Shown here in pieces: positions 1 to 7,139 of a DNA stretch of 36,366 bases. The stretch covers positions 1 through 36,366 of the forward strand of contig CATYVH010000016.1 in NCBI GenBank assembly GCA_958413765.1. Reading direction: 5' to 3'. The number at the start of each line of letters is the position of its first letter. Within the stretch, counting starts at the first letter, position 1. Under the pieces are notes generated by a model. That model searched no databases and was not told where the DNA came from. It saw only the letters and a list, made by a program, of their open reading frames with translations. Made by a program: the position numbers and the translations under genes. Origin of the DNA: an uncultured Collinsella sp. (lineage in GTDB: Bacteria > Actinomycetota > Coriobacteriia > Coriobacteriales > Coriobacteriaceae).

Positions 1-128
1 GCTTTCCCTATATCGATATCCTGCGCTATGGCGGAACCGTGCCTGGCAACGAGCCTGGCACGGCAAAGTTCTGCTGCCCCGAGATTGATACGCTGAACGT
101 CTGGCTTGCCGAGATCGTCGACGAATAG
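1..128 (+). CDS. C-terminal end of an unrecognised protein (partial)
   Basis: An open frame enters from the left edge in the phase starting at base 3 and stops at TAG 126-128, giving about 41 residues that end in WLAEIVDE. The tail contains a Cys-Cys pair (FCCPEIDTLNVW). The base composition and codon use are like the neighbouring genes, so this is probably the end of a real gene, but too little is visible to name a family. It is followed almost at once by the hairpin repeat at 131-194. Confidence 0.55.
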   Translation, partial: FPYIDILRYGGTVPGNEPGTAKFCCPEIDTLNVWLAEIVDE

Positions 129-130
129 GT

Positions 131-223
131 GAGCGTGGATTTTCTCCCGTTTAGAGCGCACTTGAATGCTCAAAGTGGGAGAAAATCCACGCTCATTTTT
201 CATGCGGGAGATTATCCACGCTC
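131..223. repeat. Perfect 18-bp inverted repeat with a third, diverged arm
   Basis: GAGCGTGGATTTTCTCCC at 131-148 is the exact reverse complement of 177-194, with a 28-nt spacer. A further copy of the right arm lies at 206-223 with two mismatches (GGGAGATTATCCACGCTC). The hairpin sits 3 nt after the stop of the left-edge gene and is followed by a short T run (196-200), so it could end transcription. The extra arm is not explained by a simple terminator and suggests a small repeated element. It also lies beyond the 3' end of the convergent phosphatase gene. Confidence 0.8.
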
Positions 224-260
224 GTTTCGCGCCGAAGGCGTGGCCTGCGACCTCGCTTGC

Positions 261-707
261 CTACAGCTGCTCGAGCATAGCGGTGCAACCGGCGAGCACG
301 TCGCGGTAGGTGGCATCGAAATTGCCGGTGTACCAGGGATCGGCCACGTCGCCGGGGCGCCCGGTCCAATCGAGCAAGCGCGTAATCTTGCCGTCGGGGT
401 CGTCGCCAAAGATGCGATGCAGGCCACGCGCGTTCTCAGCATCCATATAGACAATGTGGTCCCAGTTGCCATACTCTGCGCGACGCACCTGGCGGGCACG
501 GTGCGCAACGACGGGAATCCCGACTTCGCGCAGCTTGGCGACCGTGCCATGATGCGGCGGGTTGCCGATCTCCTCGGTCGAAGTCGCGGCGGAATCGATG
601 ACAAACTCGCCCGCGCGCCCAGCGCGGCGCACGAGCTCGGTAAACACCGACTCGGCCATCGTCGAGCGGCAGATGTTTCCATGGCAGATAAACAGTACAC
701 GTTGCAT
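261..707 (-). CDS. Low-molecular-weight protein-tyrosine phosphatase
   Basis: A 148-residue cytoplasmic phosphatase of the LMW-PTP/arsenate reductase fold. The signature P-loop CHGNICRS is at residues 8-15, with nucleophile Cys8 and Arg14 (CX5R). The general-acid loop is DPWYTGNF near the C-terminus, where the DP aspartate is the expected proton donor. The length matches the family (about 150). The start is the ATG at 705-707: an AAAGGAAA ribosome-binding site lies just upstream, and an in-frame extension of 15 residues beyond it is not family-like. The substrate is unknown. Relatives act on tyrosine kinases of polysaccharide export or on arginine phosphate. It is followed upstream by the MFS gene on the same strand, 51 nt away, and may be co-transcribed with it. 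Confidence 0.9.
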   Translation of the reverse strand: MQRVLFICHGNICRSTMAESVFTELVRRAGRAGEFVIDSAATSTEEIGNPPHHGTVAKLREVGIPVVAHRARQVRRAEYGNWDHIVYMDAENARGLHRIFGDDPDGKITRLLDWTGRPGDVADPWYTGNFDATYRDVLAGCTAMLEQL

Positions 708-758
708 ATGCGGTTTCCTTTCGATCGCCATCATCGAGCTCGAGTATCGCATCTGCGC

Positions 759-1994
759 TTACGCCCTCGCCCGCTTGCGCTCCCAGCGAGCCAGCTTAAT
801 CGTCACTAGCGTAAGCGCCCAGGCCACAAGCGAGAACGCGGCACCAACCGCGCCAACGTAGGCAATGCCAACGCTGCTCACCACGGCGCCGCCTACTGCG
901 GTGCCAAACGAAATGCCGACGTTAAACGCCATGGGTTCTACCGAGCTCGCGAGCACCATCGACTTGGGATGGCGGCTGCGCGCCACGTCCATAAAGTGCG
1001 TGATGCATGACACCGAGAACAGGTACATGAGCAGCGCCAGGCTAAAGACAAAGACCAGCGCGAGCGGCATGGTGCCGCCCACGGCAAACAGCCCGAGCAA
1101 CGCCGCAGCCTGCAGTACAAACGTCACAAGCAGTGCCTTCATGCCAAAATGCGCGTCGATCCATCCGCCCAAGATGTTCGAGACCAGGCAGAACACGCCG
1201 TAGGCCATAAGCGTGGTGCTCGCCTGAACAGTGCCCATGCCCAGCACCTGCTCAAGATAAGGCGTCACGTAGCCGTAGAACACATAGACCGATCCCACGC
1301 CAAACAAAAAGATGAGCATGCCGGTGATGATGCTCGGTTCGCGTAGTAGACCCGCCTGCTCGCGGAAGGTAGCGGGTTCGTCGGTCTGTCCGGCGCGCGG
1401 CATAAACGCCACGAGCGCTCCGCAGATCAAAACGGCAAAGGTCAGCGTACCGTACATGGCCACGTGCCAGTCGAGCGTGTCGGCCACAAACTTGCCAATC
1501 GAGGTCACAAAGACCATCGCCACGGAAAACGCGCCGTACACGACCGAGATGGCAAGCGAAGTTTGCTGCGGGGACAGCAGCTCGGGGATGTACGTCACGC
1601 CCACGGCGAGCAGTGCGCCCGAGACGGATCCCAGGACAATGCGCGAGATAAACAGTACCTGGAAGTTGGGCGCCAACGCCATGACCAGATTGCCGAGCAC
1701 AAAGATAATGCTGTAGCACACGAGCAGCTGGTAACGACGGAAGCGCCCCGTGCTGAGCGCAAGCACCGGCGTCGCGATGGCGTAGACCAGTGCAAAAACG
1801 CTGATGAGCTGGCCCGCAGCGGCAAGCGATATGCCGAGTTCCGTCGCCAAGTCACTTTCGATGCCGATGACCACGAACTCGGAGCAGCCGAGCGAGAATC
1901 CCAGCAGCACGAGCAGCGCCAGGCAGAGCCTGGTGCGCGCGGGGGAGAGCGCGGCGGCGGTTGACTTACTTTTAGGCGTGGTTGCGGCGGTCAA
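759..1994 (-). CDS. MFS drug/sugar efflux transporter (AraJ-like)
   Basis: A major facilitator superfamily permease with about 12 hydrophobic helices in two halves, separated by a charged loop around MPRAGQTDEPATFREQAG. The N-terminal helix LALLVLLGFSLGCSEFVVIGI and the following ESDLATELGIS resemble the DHA1 group of arabinose/sugar and drug effluxers. With the start chosen here it has 411 residues, usual for the family. The start is uncertain: TTG at 1992-1994 has GGAG 7-8 nt upstream, whereas a TTG at 2040-2042 would add 16 residues with no good ribosome-binding site. It is divergent from the decarboxylase locus. It could export the phenolic product, but nothing in the sequence proves a link. 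Confidence 0.85.
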   Translation of the reverse strand: MTAATTPKSKSTAAALSPARTRLCLALLVLLGFSLGCSEFVVIGIESDLATELGISLAAAGQLISVFALVYAIATPVLALSTGRFRRYQLLVCYSIIFVLGNLVMALAPNFQVLFISRIVLGSVSGALLAVGVTYIPELLSPQQTSLAISVVYGAFSVAMVFVTSIGKFVADTLDWHVAMYGTLTFAVLICGALVAFMPRAGQTDEPATFREQAGLLREPSIITGMLIFLFGVGSVYVFYGYVTPYLEQVLGMGTVQASTTLMAYGVFCLVSNILGGWIDAHFGMKALLVTFVLQAAALLGLFAVGGTMPLALVFVFSLALLMYLFSVSCITHFMDVARSRHPKSMVLASSVEPMAFNVGISFGTAVGGAVVSSVGIAYVGAVGAAFSLVAWALTLVTIKLARWERKRARA

Positions 1995-2074
1995 GGTTGT
2001 CACTCCAATGTCGCATGAATAAGCGGGATTCAATCCCTGCAACTCTAACAGAATGTGTCAGGTGCCTGCCTCCT

Positions 2075-2103
2075 TTGTCGCAGGCTGCGCTTGCCTGTAT
2101 AGT
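2075..2103 (+). promoter_or_regulatory. Promoter of the LpdD-IDI/decarboxylase locus
   Basis: TTGTCG (2075-2080), a 17-nt spacer and TATAGT (2098-2103) preceded by TG make a good sigma-70-type promoter with an extended -10. It lies 53 nt upstream of the fusion-gene start. The optimal spacer argues against the long-spacer type of MerR-activated promoter. Confidence 0.6.
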
Positions 2104-2115
2104 CGCAATACAGGC
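2093..2115. promoter_or_regulatory. Inverted repeat, candidate operator over the -10 box
   Basis: GCCTGTAT (2093-2100) and ATACAGGC (2108-2115) form a perfect 8-bp inverted repeat with a 7-nt centre, and one further base pair plus a G-T pair extend it outward. It covers the -10 box and the predicted transcription start of the locus promoter, the usual position for a repressor. The candidate binder is the MerR-type regulator at 7140-8009. That link is inference, since the repeat was not found elsewhere in the window. Confidence 0.45.
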
Positions 2116-2155
2116 GAAGATGGTCTCAGGTACATTGCGGGCGACAGGAGATCCC

Positions 2156-3103
2156 ATGGGTATGCACACGACAAAGGTTGTAGTGGGCGAGGGCAAGTTT
2201 GCGCTCGAGGCCCAGTTGACGGTGACGCCGCGAGGCATGGCGGTGTACGCCTGCTCGCCGGAGTTTGCGCACCTGGGCGCCACGGCGCAGGCCATTCCTC
2301 GCCCCGAGCCCGGCCGTACGGCGACGGTGAGCATCCTGGCCGTTCCGTGCCATCGAGACGAGATCCCGGCGCACGATATTGCGGCGGCGCTGGCCACGCG
2401 CTTTGGCGTGCCGGTAGTTGCAAGCACGGGTTTTCATGTGGAGAACGCGACCGCGGACGACTTGCGGCGCATGCTCGATACCACCAAGGAACTCATCGCC
2501 GCGCTCGAGGAGGCCGCAGCCCGCATTCTGCGCGCCGGCTGGGATGAGGGCGGCGCAGGCGCCGAGGTCGTGGCGGTCGATGCCGCGACCGGCGAGGCGC
2601 TTGGCCCCGTCGACCGCATCGAGGCCCATACCGGCGAGGGAATCCTGCATCAGGCATTTCTGACGCTTCTGGTCGAGGGCCAGGGCGAAGACGCACGCCT
2701 GCTGCTCTGTCGTCGCAGTCCGCTCAAACGCCTGTGGGGCGGGGTGCTGGCCGATAGCTGTGCCGGCCATCCGCTCCCCGGGGAGGACGTTGTCGCCGCG
2801 ACGGCGCGCCGCATCAACGAAGAGCTCGGCATCACGCGCGCACCCGACCAGCTCAAACACCTCGGTCACGTGACCTACCGCGAGGACCACGGTGACGGCC
2901 GCTGCGAGTGCGAATGGTGCGAGGTGTTCGCAGCCCATGTTGAGCCGGGCGAGCTGCACATCAACCAAGAGGAGATCTCGGAAGTGCGCCGCGTGGCCCC
3001 GTCCGAGCTTAAAGGCTACCTGCAGGGTCACCCCGAGCAGCTGGCCCCCTGGCTCCGCGAGGCCCTCAGCGACCCATCCATCCGTACGGATCTCGCTATG
3101 TGA
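2156..3103 (+). CDS. LpdD-like prenyl-flavin chaperone fused to type I IDI (Nudix) domain
   Basis: A 315-residue two-domain protein. Residues about 5-122 resemble the LpdD family encoded with gallate decarboxylases (AHLGAT near 39, VPCHRDEI near 63, ASTGFH near 89, then a helix ending KELIAALEEA). Residues about 137-295 align without major gaps to type I isopentenyl-diphosphate isomerase: His158, His165, His205, Glu251 and Glu253 correspond to E. coli metal ligands His25, His32, His69, Glu114 and Glu116. Arg154 sits at the Lys21 position, and a Nudix helix RRINEELGI follows. The catalytic Cys67 position is Ala203, with Cys202 one residue earlier. The start is ATG 2156, with AGGAGA 5 nt upstream. 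Its place ahead of transporter, UbiD and UbiX suggests it supplies or loads the dimethylallyl unit for prenylated FMN. Fusion and ligands are seen; the role is inferred, and the LpdD assignment is from memory of the family. Confidence 0.8.
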   Translation: MGMHTTKVVVGEGKFALEAQLTVTPRGMAVYACSPEFAHLGATAQAIPRPEPGRTATVSILAVPCHRDEIPAHDIAAALATRFGVPVVASTGFHVENATADDLRRMLDTTKELIAALEEAAARILRAGWDEGGAGAEVVAVDAATGEALGPVDRIEAHTGEGILHQAFLTLLVEGQGEDARLLLCRRSPLKRLWGGVLADSCAGHPLPGEDVVAATARRINEELGITRAPDQLKHLGHVTYREDHGDGRCECEWCEVFAAHVEPGELHINQEEISEVRRVAPSELKGYLQGHPEQLAPWLREALSDPSIRTDLAM

Positions 3104-3197
3104 AACAAAAGACAGTCCCTTTGCCACATCCAAACCGTCACAACATTCGATGAAAATCTCGAAAACGAGGAAAAGCGTCGAATGTTGTGACGCTTTT
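3098..3197. repeat. Nested-hairpin intergenic repeat, copy 1, with terminator
   Basis: The 67-nt core 3131-3197 matches 8054-8120 at 66 of 67 positions. The outer arms CGTCACAACATTCGA (3136-3150) and 3178-3192 are perfect reverse complements around a small CTCG-AAAA-CGAG hairpin. Alternatively AAAAGCGTC (3171-3179) pairs with GACGCTTTT (3189-3197), an intrinsic-terminator shape in both directions. The left part (3098-3128) is a decayed version of the palindrome seen intact at 8005-8033 and includes the stop codon of the fusion gene. Confidence 0.8.
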
Positions 3198-3263
3198 TGT
3201 CCAGAGGATCGCTTCTCATCCAAAAATCCCGCTTGACTGTATTGCCACAACACAGCGCAACGT

Positions 3264-3294
3264 AAGGGGTGTCCGATAACGGGCGCCCCTTTTT
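3264..3294 (+). terminator. Intrinsic terminator or attenuator upstream of the transporter gene
   Basis: AAGGGGTGTCC (3264-3274) pairs with GGGCGCCCCTT (3281-3291), 11 pairs including two G-T, around a GATAAC loop, and runs into TTTT. It stands 54 nt before the transporter start. Either it ends the fusion-gene transcript or it lets only part of transcription pass into the transporter and decarboxylase genes. Confidence 0.55.
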
Positions 3295-3347
3295 AAGTGG
3301 CAACGTGGCCGCGAATCCGGAGCGCCCCCAACAAGAAAGGTGGGGAG

Positions 3348-4805
3348 ATGGAAGCGGAAAAGAAGGCGTTTAAGATCACCAAGCGCGAAATTGGCTTTGT
3401 GCTGGGTATCGTTGTCTTTTTGCTGGTGAAGTTTCTTCCTTTGGCGGAGCTGAGCTCGACGGTCGAGCTTACGGTCGGCGGTCAGACCTGTCTGGCGTTG
3501 ACGCTCGCCACGGTGGTGTTCTGGGCGTGTGGCGTGGCACAGCCGGGCTTTGTGGGCCTGCTCTATTGCGCGCTGCTCGTTCTGTTCAAGGTGTGCGTGG
3601 ACGACACGGGTGTCGCGAGCATCTCGGCGACGGTCGCCTCCACGTTTAGCTCGTGGACCAAAGCCACCATGTGGCTCGTCATCGGCGCCTACCTCATCGC
3701 CAGCGCGGTCAAGGAGTCGGGCCTGGGCGAGCGCATCGCCTATGCGTTTATGCTCAAGTTCGTGCGCGATGCCAAGTCGCTCATCATCTCAATCTTCGCG
3801 CTCACCTTTGTGCTGTCGCTGCTGATCCCGCATCCGTTCCCCCGCGCCTTCCTCATCCTCGCCGTCGTCTCGGTCATTGCCGAGTCCGCCGGCTACGGTG
3901 ACGACGACCGCGGCAAGCTCGGCTTCCTCGTGTTTGCCGCTGCTGCCCCGGGCTCCATGTTCTTCCTGACGGGCGACTCCACGCTCAACCCGCTCGTCGC
4001 GCAGTACAGCGCCGAGGCCGGCGGCATGAGCCCGTCTTTTGTCGACTGGTTCCTGTACATGAGCGTGCCTATGCTGGTCGCGCTGCTGTACACCCTGTTC
4101 CTGGGTCTCTTCCTCTTTAAGCCCAGCAAGGAGCTCGTCTACGATCGCGAGCAGATCGTGGCCAAGCAGGCCGCGCTCGGCAAGCTCTCCGTTAAGGAGA
4201 TCCGCACCGTCGTGTGGCTTGTCATCGCCATCGCGCTGTGGCTCACCGTCTCGGGCGATTACATCGGCTGGGTGACGCTTGCCATCGGTGTCGCGCTCGC
4301 CATGCCCATCATCGGCGAGGTTCTCACTCCTGCCAGCTGGAACGCTGTCGACATCAAGTCCCTCATGTTCCTGACGGCCGCCATGGCCGTGGGTTCCGTG
4401 GGCGGCGCCACCGGCATGAACGCCTGGATCGCCGACGTCGTGCTTCCCAGCTCCGTGCCCGAGAACATCTTCCTGTTCGCCCTGCTCGTCGCCGCGCTCT
4501 CCATGATCATCCACATGTTCATGGGCTCGGTCATGGCCGTGCTCGGTGTGTGCGTGCCGGCGTTCATCAGCTTCGCGGCCGGCTCCAGCGTAAGCCCGCT
4601 TGCCGTGGCGCTCATCGTCTTCACGTCCATCAACATCCACTACATCCTGCCGTTCCACAACCTGCCGATCCTTATCGGCGAGGGCAAGGACGCCGGCGGC
4701 TACACCTCCAAAGAGGCCATGCGCATGGGTATTCCCCTCACCGCGGTCGTCTTTATCGTCGTGCTGGTCGAGGCCGCCTGGTTCCACCTCTTTGGCCTGA
4801 TGTAA
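3348..4805 (+). CDS. DASS-family (SLC13-type) anion symporter
   Basis: A 485-residue integral membrane protein with about 11-12 helices that resembles divalent anion:sodium symporters of the CitT/SLC13 group. It has two similar halves, each with a polar re-entrant region (FFLTGDSTLNPLV near residue 205; INIHYILPFHNLPILIGEGKDAGGY near 425). The exact SNT signatures of the citrate transporters are not obvious, so the substrate cannot be read from motifs. Being followed by an LpdC-type decarboxylase and a UbiX, it most likely imports the aromatic acid that is decarboxylated, perhaps exchanging it for a product. The start is ATG 3348, which follows AAAGGTGGGGAG. An upstream in-frame extension lacks a ribosome-binding site. 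Confidence 0.8.
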   Translation: MEAEKKAFKITKREIGFVLGIVVFLLVKFLPLAELSSTVELTVGGQTCLALTLATVVFWACGVAQPGFVGLLYCALLVLFKVCVDDTGVASISATVASTFSSWTKATMWLVIGAYLIASAVKESGLGERIAYAFMLKFVRDAKSLIISIFALTFVLSLLIPHPFPRAFLILAVVSVIAESAGYGDDDRGKLGFLVFAAAAPGSMFFLTGDSTLNPLVAQYSAEAGGMSPSFVDWFLYMSVPMLVALLYTLFLGLFLFKPSKELVYDREQIVAKQAALGKLSVKEIRTVVWLVIAIALWLTVSGDYIGWVTLAIGVALAMPIIGEVLTPASWNAVDIKSLMFLTAAMAVGSVGGATGMNAWIADVVLPSSVPENIFLFALLVAALSMIIHMFMGSVMAVLGVCVPAFISFAAGSSVSPLAVALIVFTSINIHYILPFHNLPILIGEGKDAGGYTSKEAMRMGIPLTAVVFIVVLVEAAWFHLFGLM

Positions 4806-4899
4806 GCAGTCGAGTGCTTGGCTGTAATTAGCCGAGTGCTTGAACTGCGAGTGCCCGAGCGCCCCATCTATGAGCGCTGCGGCCCCATTACGTTACCAA

Positions 4900-4925
4900 G
4901 CCCGGCGGCATCCTCGCCGCCGGGC
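4900..4925 (+). promoter_or_regulatory. Strong GC hairpin between transporter and lpdC
   Basis: GCCCGGCGGC (4900-4909) and GCCGCCGGGC (4916-4925) form a perfect 10-bp stem with a 6-nt loop and no T run, 22 nt before the lpdC start. Without a U tract it is more likely an mRNA-processing or stability element than a terminator. The same intergenic stretch carries short direct repeats GAGTGCTTG (near 4811 and 4835) and a related GAGTGCCCG. Confidence 0.5.
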
Positions 4926-4947
4926 ACTCTCCCGAAAGGAGCATGCT

Positions 4948-6435
4948 ATGTCCACTACCGATGCTTCCCAGATCCACGACCTGCGCTCCGCGCTCGACTT
5001 TTTGCGCGAGATGCCGGGCCAGCTGCTCGAGACCGACACTCAGGTCGACCCGGACGCCGAGGTCTCGGGCGTCTACCGTCACGTCGGCGCCGGCGGCACC
5101 GTTATGCGCCCGACCAAAGAGGGTCCGGCGATGGTCTTCAACAACGTCAAGGGCTTTGACGATGCCAAGGTCTGCATCGGCATGCTTGCCAGCCGCAAGC
5201 GCGTTGCCGCTCTGCTCGACCTGGACGAGGAGCACCTGGGCCTCGAGATCGGCAAGCGCTTCGAGAACCTGATCGCGCCCGAGCAGATCGCCGAGGGTGC
5301 GCACGTCGACTGCCAAGAGGTCGTGTACAAGGCGACCGACGAGGGCTTTGACCTGCGCAAGATCGTTCCCGCTCCTACCAACACGCCCGTCGACGGCGGC
5401 CCCTACATCACCATGGGCCTCGCCTACGGCACGAGCCCCGACGGCTCCCAGTCCGACGTGACCATCCACCGTTTCTCCTGCGTCGACAAGGACAAGCTCG
5501 CCATGTGGATTACCCCCGGCAGCCGTCACCTGGGCGCGTTCTTTGACGAGTACTGCCGGCGTGGCGAGGATATGCCCATCTCCATCTCCATCGGTCTGGA
5601 CCCCGCCGTGTACATGTGCTGCGGCTTCGAGGCTCCCACCACGCCGCTCGGCTTCAACGAGCTGCAGATCGCCGGTGCCCTGCGCGGCCACGCCGTCGAG
5701 CTTGCCGACTGCGTCACCGTTCCGCAGAAGTGCATTGCCAATGCCGAGTACGTGCTCGAGGGCTACCTCATGCACGACGAGACCATCAACGAGGACGTCA
5801 ACGGCCACGGCTACGCCATGCCCGAGTTCCCCGGTTACACCGGTGGCGCCAAGGTCTGCCCGGTGATCAAGATCACCGCCGTCACCACGCGTGTCAACCC
5901 CATTATGGAGAGCTGCATCGGCCCTTCGCACGAGCACGTGTCCATGGCCGGTATCCCCACCGAGGCTTCCATCTACAAGATGGTCGAGACCGCTATCCCG
6001 GGCCGCCTGCTCAACGTCCACGCTGCACCCTGCGGCGGCGGCAAGTTCGTTGCCATCATGCAGTTTAAGAAGTCGAGCAAAAATGACGAGGGCCGTCAGC
6101 GCAACGCCGCCATGCTCGCCTTCTCGGCATTCTCCGAGCTCAAGCATGTGATCTTGGTTGACGAGGATGTCGACATCTTTGATATGAGCGACGTGATGTG
6201 GGCCATGACCACGCGCTTCCAGGCCGACGTCGACCTCATCACCATCCCCGGCTGCCACTGCCACGTGCTCGACCCGTCCAACGACCCCGCGTTCGACCCC
6301 ACGATTCGCGAGCACGGCATCGCCTGCAAGGCCATCTTCGACTGCACGGTTCCGTTCGACCTCAAGAAGAATTTCATTCGCTCGCAGTTCATGGAGATCG
6401 ACCTGGACAAGTGGGCAGCAGAGCTCGCTTTCTAG
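4948..6435 (+). CDS. lpdC: UbiD-family phenolic acid (gallate-type) decarboxylase, LpdC-like
   Basis: A 495-residue UbiD-family enzyme, which uses prenylated FMN for non-oxidative decarboxylation of aromatic acids. It closely resembles, as I remember it, the gallate/protocatechuate decarboxylase LpdC of lactic acid bacteria along its whole length: SGVYRHVGAGGTV and RPTKEGPAMVFNNVKGF near the start, KATDEGFDLRKIVPAPTNTP, PEFPGYTGGAKV, CIGPSHEHVSMAGIPTEAS, VDEDVDIFDMSDVMW and a C-terminal DCTVPFDLKKNF. The length is that of LpdC (about 490). The start is ATG 4948 with GAAAGGAG 6 nt upstream. The ubiX gene follows 33 nt later. The exact substrate (gallate, protocatechuate or another hydroxybenzoate) cannot be decided from sequence. 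Confidence 0.9.
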   Translation: MSTTDASQIHDLRSALDFLREMPGQLLETDTQVDPDAEVSGVYRHVGAGGTVMRPTKEGPAMVFNNVKGFDDAKVCIGMLASRKRVAALLDLDEEHLGLEIGKRFENLIAPEQIAEGAHVDCQEVVYKATDEGFDLRKIVPAPTNTPVDGGPYITMGLAYGTSPDGSQSDVTIHRFSCVDKDKLAMWITPGSRHLGAFFDEYCRRGEDMPISISIGLDPAVYMCCGFEAPTTPLGFNELQIAGALRGHAVELADCVTVPQKCIANAEYVLEGYLMHDETINEDVNGHGYAMPEFPGYTGGAKVCPVIKITAVTTRVNPIMESCIGPSHEHVSMAGIPTEASIYKMVETAIPGRLLNVHAAPCGGGKFVAIMQFKKSSKNDEGRQRNAAMLAFSAFSELKHVILVDEDVDIFDMSDVMWAMTTRFQADVDLITIPGCHCHVLDPSNDPAFDPTIREHGIACKAIFDCTVPFDLKKNFIRSQFMEIDLDKWAAELAF

Positions 6436-6468
6436 TACGTAGCCCTACCAAGTAGTTAAGGAGTCGCC

Positions 6469-7047
6469 ATGCCTGAGCCTTCTGTCCGTCCTCGTCGCAT
6501 TGTCGTTGGCGTTTCTGGTGCCAGCGGCGCCGCGCTGGGTCTTGAGTGCCTCAAATGCCTGCGTCAGGCCGGTGCCGAGTCGGCGCTTGTCGTCACGCGC
6601 GGGGGAGAGATCACCATCGAGCAGGAGCTCGGCATGACGCTCGATGAGTTTGCGTGCTATGCCGATGCGGTCTACGACAACAAGAACATCGGCGCCGCCA
6701 TCGCAAGCGGCACCTATCCGGTCGACGGCATGATCGTGGCCCCGTGCTCCATGAAGACGCTCGCCGGCATCGCAAGCGGCTACAGCGAAAACCTGTTGCT
6801 GCGCGCGGCCGACGTGCAGATGAAAGAGCAGCGCCGCCTGGTGCTCATGGTGCGCGAGACGCCCTTCAGCGCCATTCACATCGACAACATGGCGCGCCTG
6901 GCGCGCGTGCCGGGCGTCATGCTCATGCCGCCCATGCTCACGTTTTACAACGGCCCCGCCACGCTCGATGACGCGGTGCATCACATCGCCGCCAAGGCGC
7001 TCGAGGCCGTCGGCGTGTCATGCGCAAACTATAAGCGCTGGTCATAG
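6469..7047 (+). CDS. ubiX: UbiX/LpdB flavin prenyltransferase
   Basis: A 192-residue flavin prenyltransferase that attaches a dimethylallyl group to FMN, making prenylated FMN for UbiD enzymes. Features include the N-terminal Rossmann-type loop VGVSGASGAALGLECLKCL, the FMN/phosphate-binding APCSMKTLAGIASGYSENLL, and RETPFSAIHIDNM followed by PPMLTFYNGP, which carry the Arg, Glu and Tyr expected for prenyl-phosphate binding. The length is family-typical. It is preceded by AAGGAG and lies 33 nt after lpdC, so the two are co-transcribed. Family members use dimethylallyl monophosphate or pyrophosphate, which makes the isomerase-type domain fused to LpdD upstream meaningful. As a paralogue dedicated to this decarboxylase it could equally be called lpdB. 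Confidence 0.93.
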   Translation: MPEPSVRPRRIVVGVSGASGAALGLECLKCLRQAGAESALVVTRGGEITIEQELGMTLDEFACYADAVYDNKNIGAAIASGTYPVDGMIVAPCSMKTLAGIASGYSENLLLRAADVQMKEQRRLVLMVRETPFSAIHIDNMARLARVPGVMLMPPMLTFYNGPATLDDAVHHIAAKALEAVGVSCANYKRWS

Positions 7048-7080
7048 GCGTCTTTAGGGTAGGATACGAGTAGTGTTTGA

Positions 7081-7109
7081 GCCCGCTGCCCCTGTGGGCG
7101 GCGGGCTTT
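7081..7109 (+). terminator. Possible weak terminator after ubiX
   Basis: GCCCGCTGCC (7081-7090) pairs with GGCGGCGGGC (7097-7106), a 10-bp stem with one T-G pair and a 6-nt loop, followed only by TTTG. The short T run makes read-through into the MerR gene likely. Confidence 0.4.
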
Positions 7110-7139
7110 GTGCGCAAAAGGGATGTGTCGGGAGGACCT

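Noticed and set aside
129..809. A plus-strand frame of 226 codons over the phosphatase gene
   Set aside because: The minus-strand frame carries the complete CX5R phosphatase signature; the plus frame has no motifs and starts inside the hairpin repeat.
1972..2155. An N-terminal extension of the LpdD-IDI gene to 1982
   Set aside because: It would include the promoter and inverted repeat, and ATG 2156 has a much better ribosome-binding site and begins at the domain edge.
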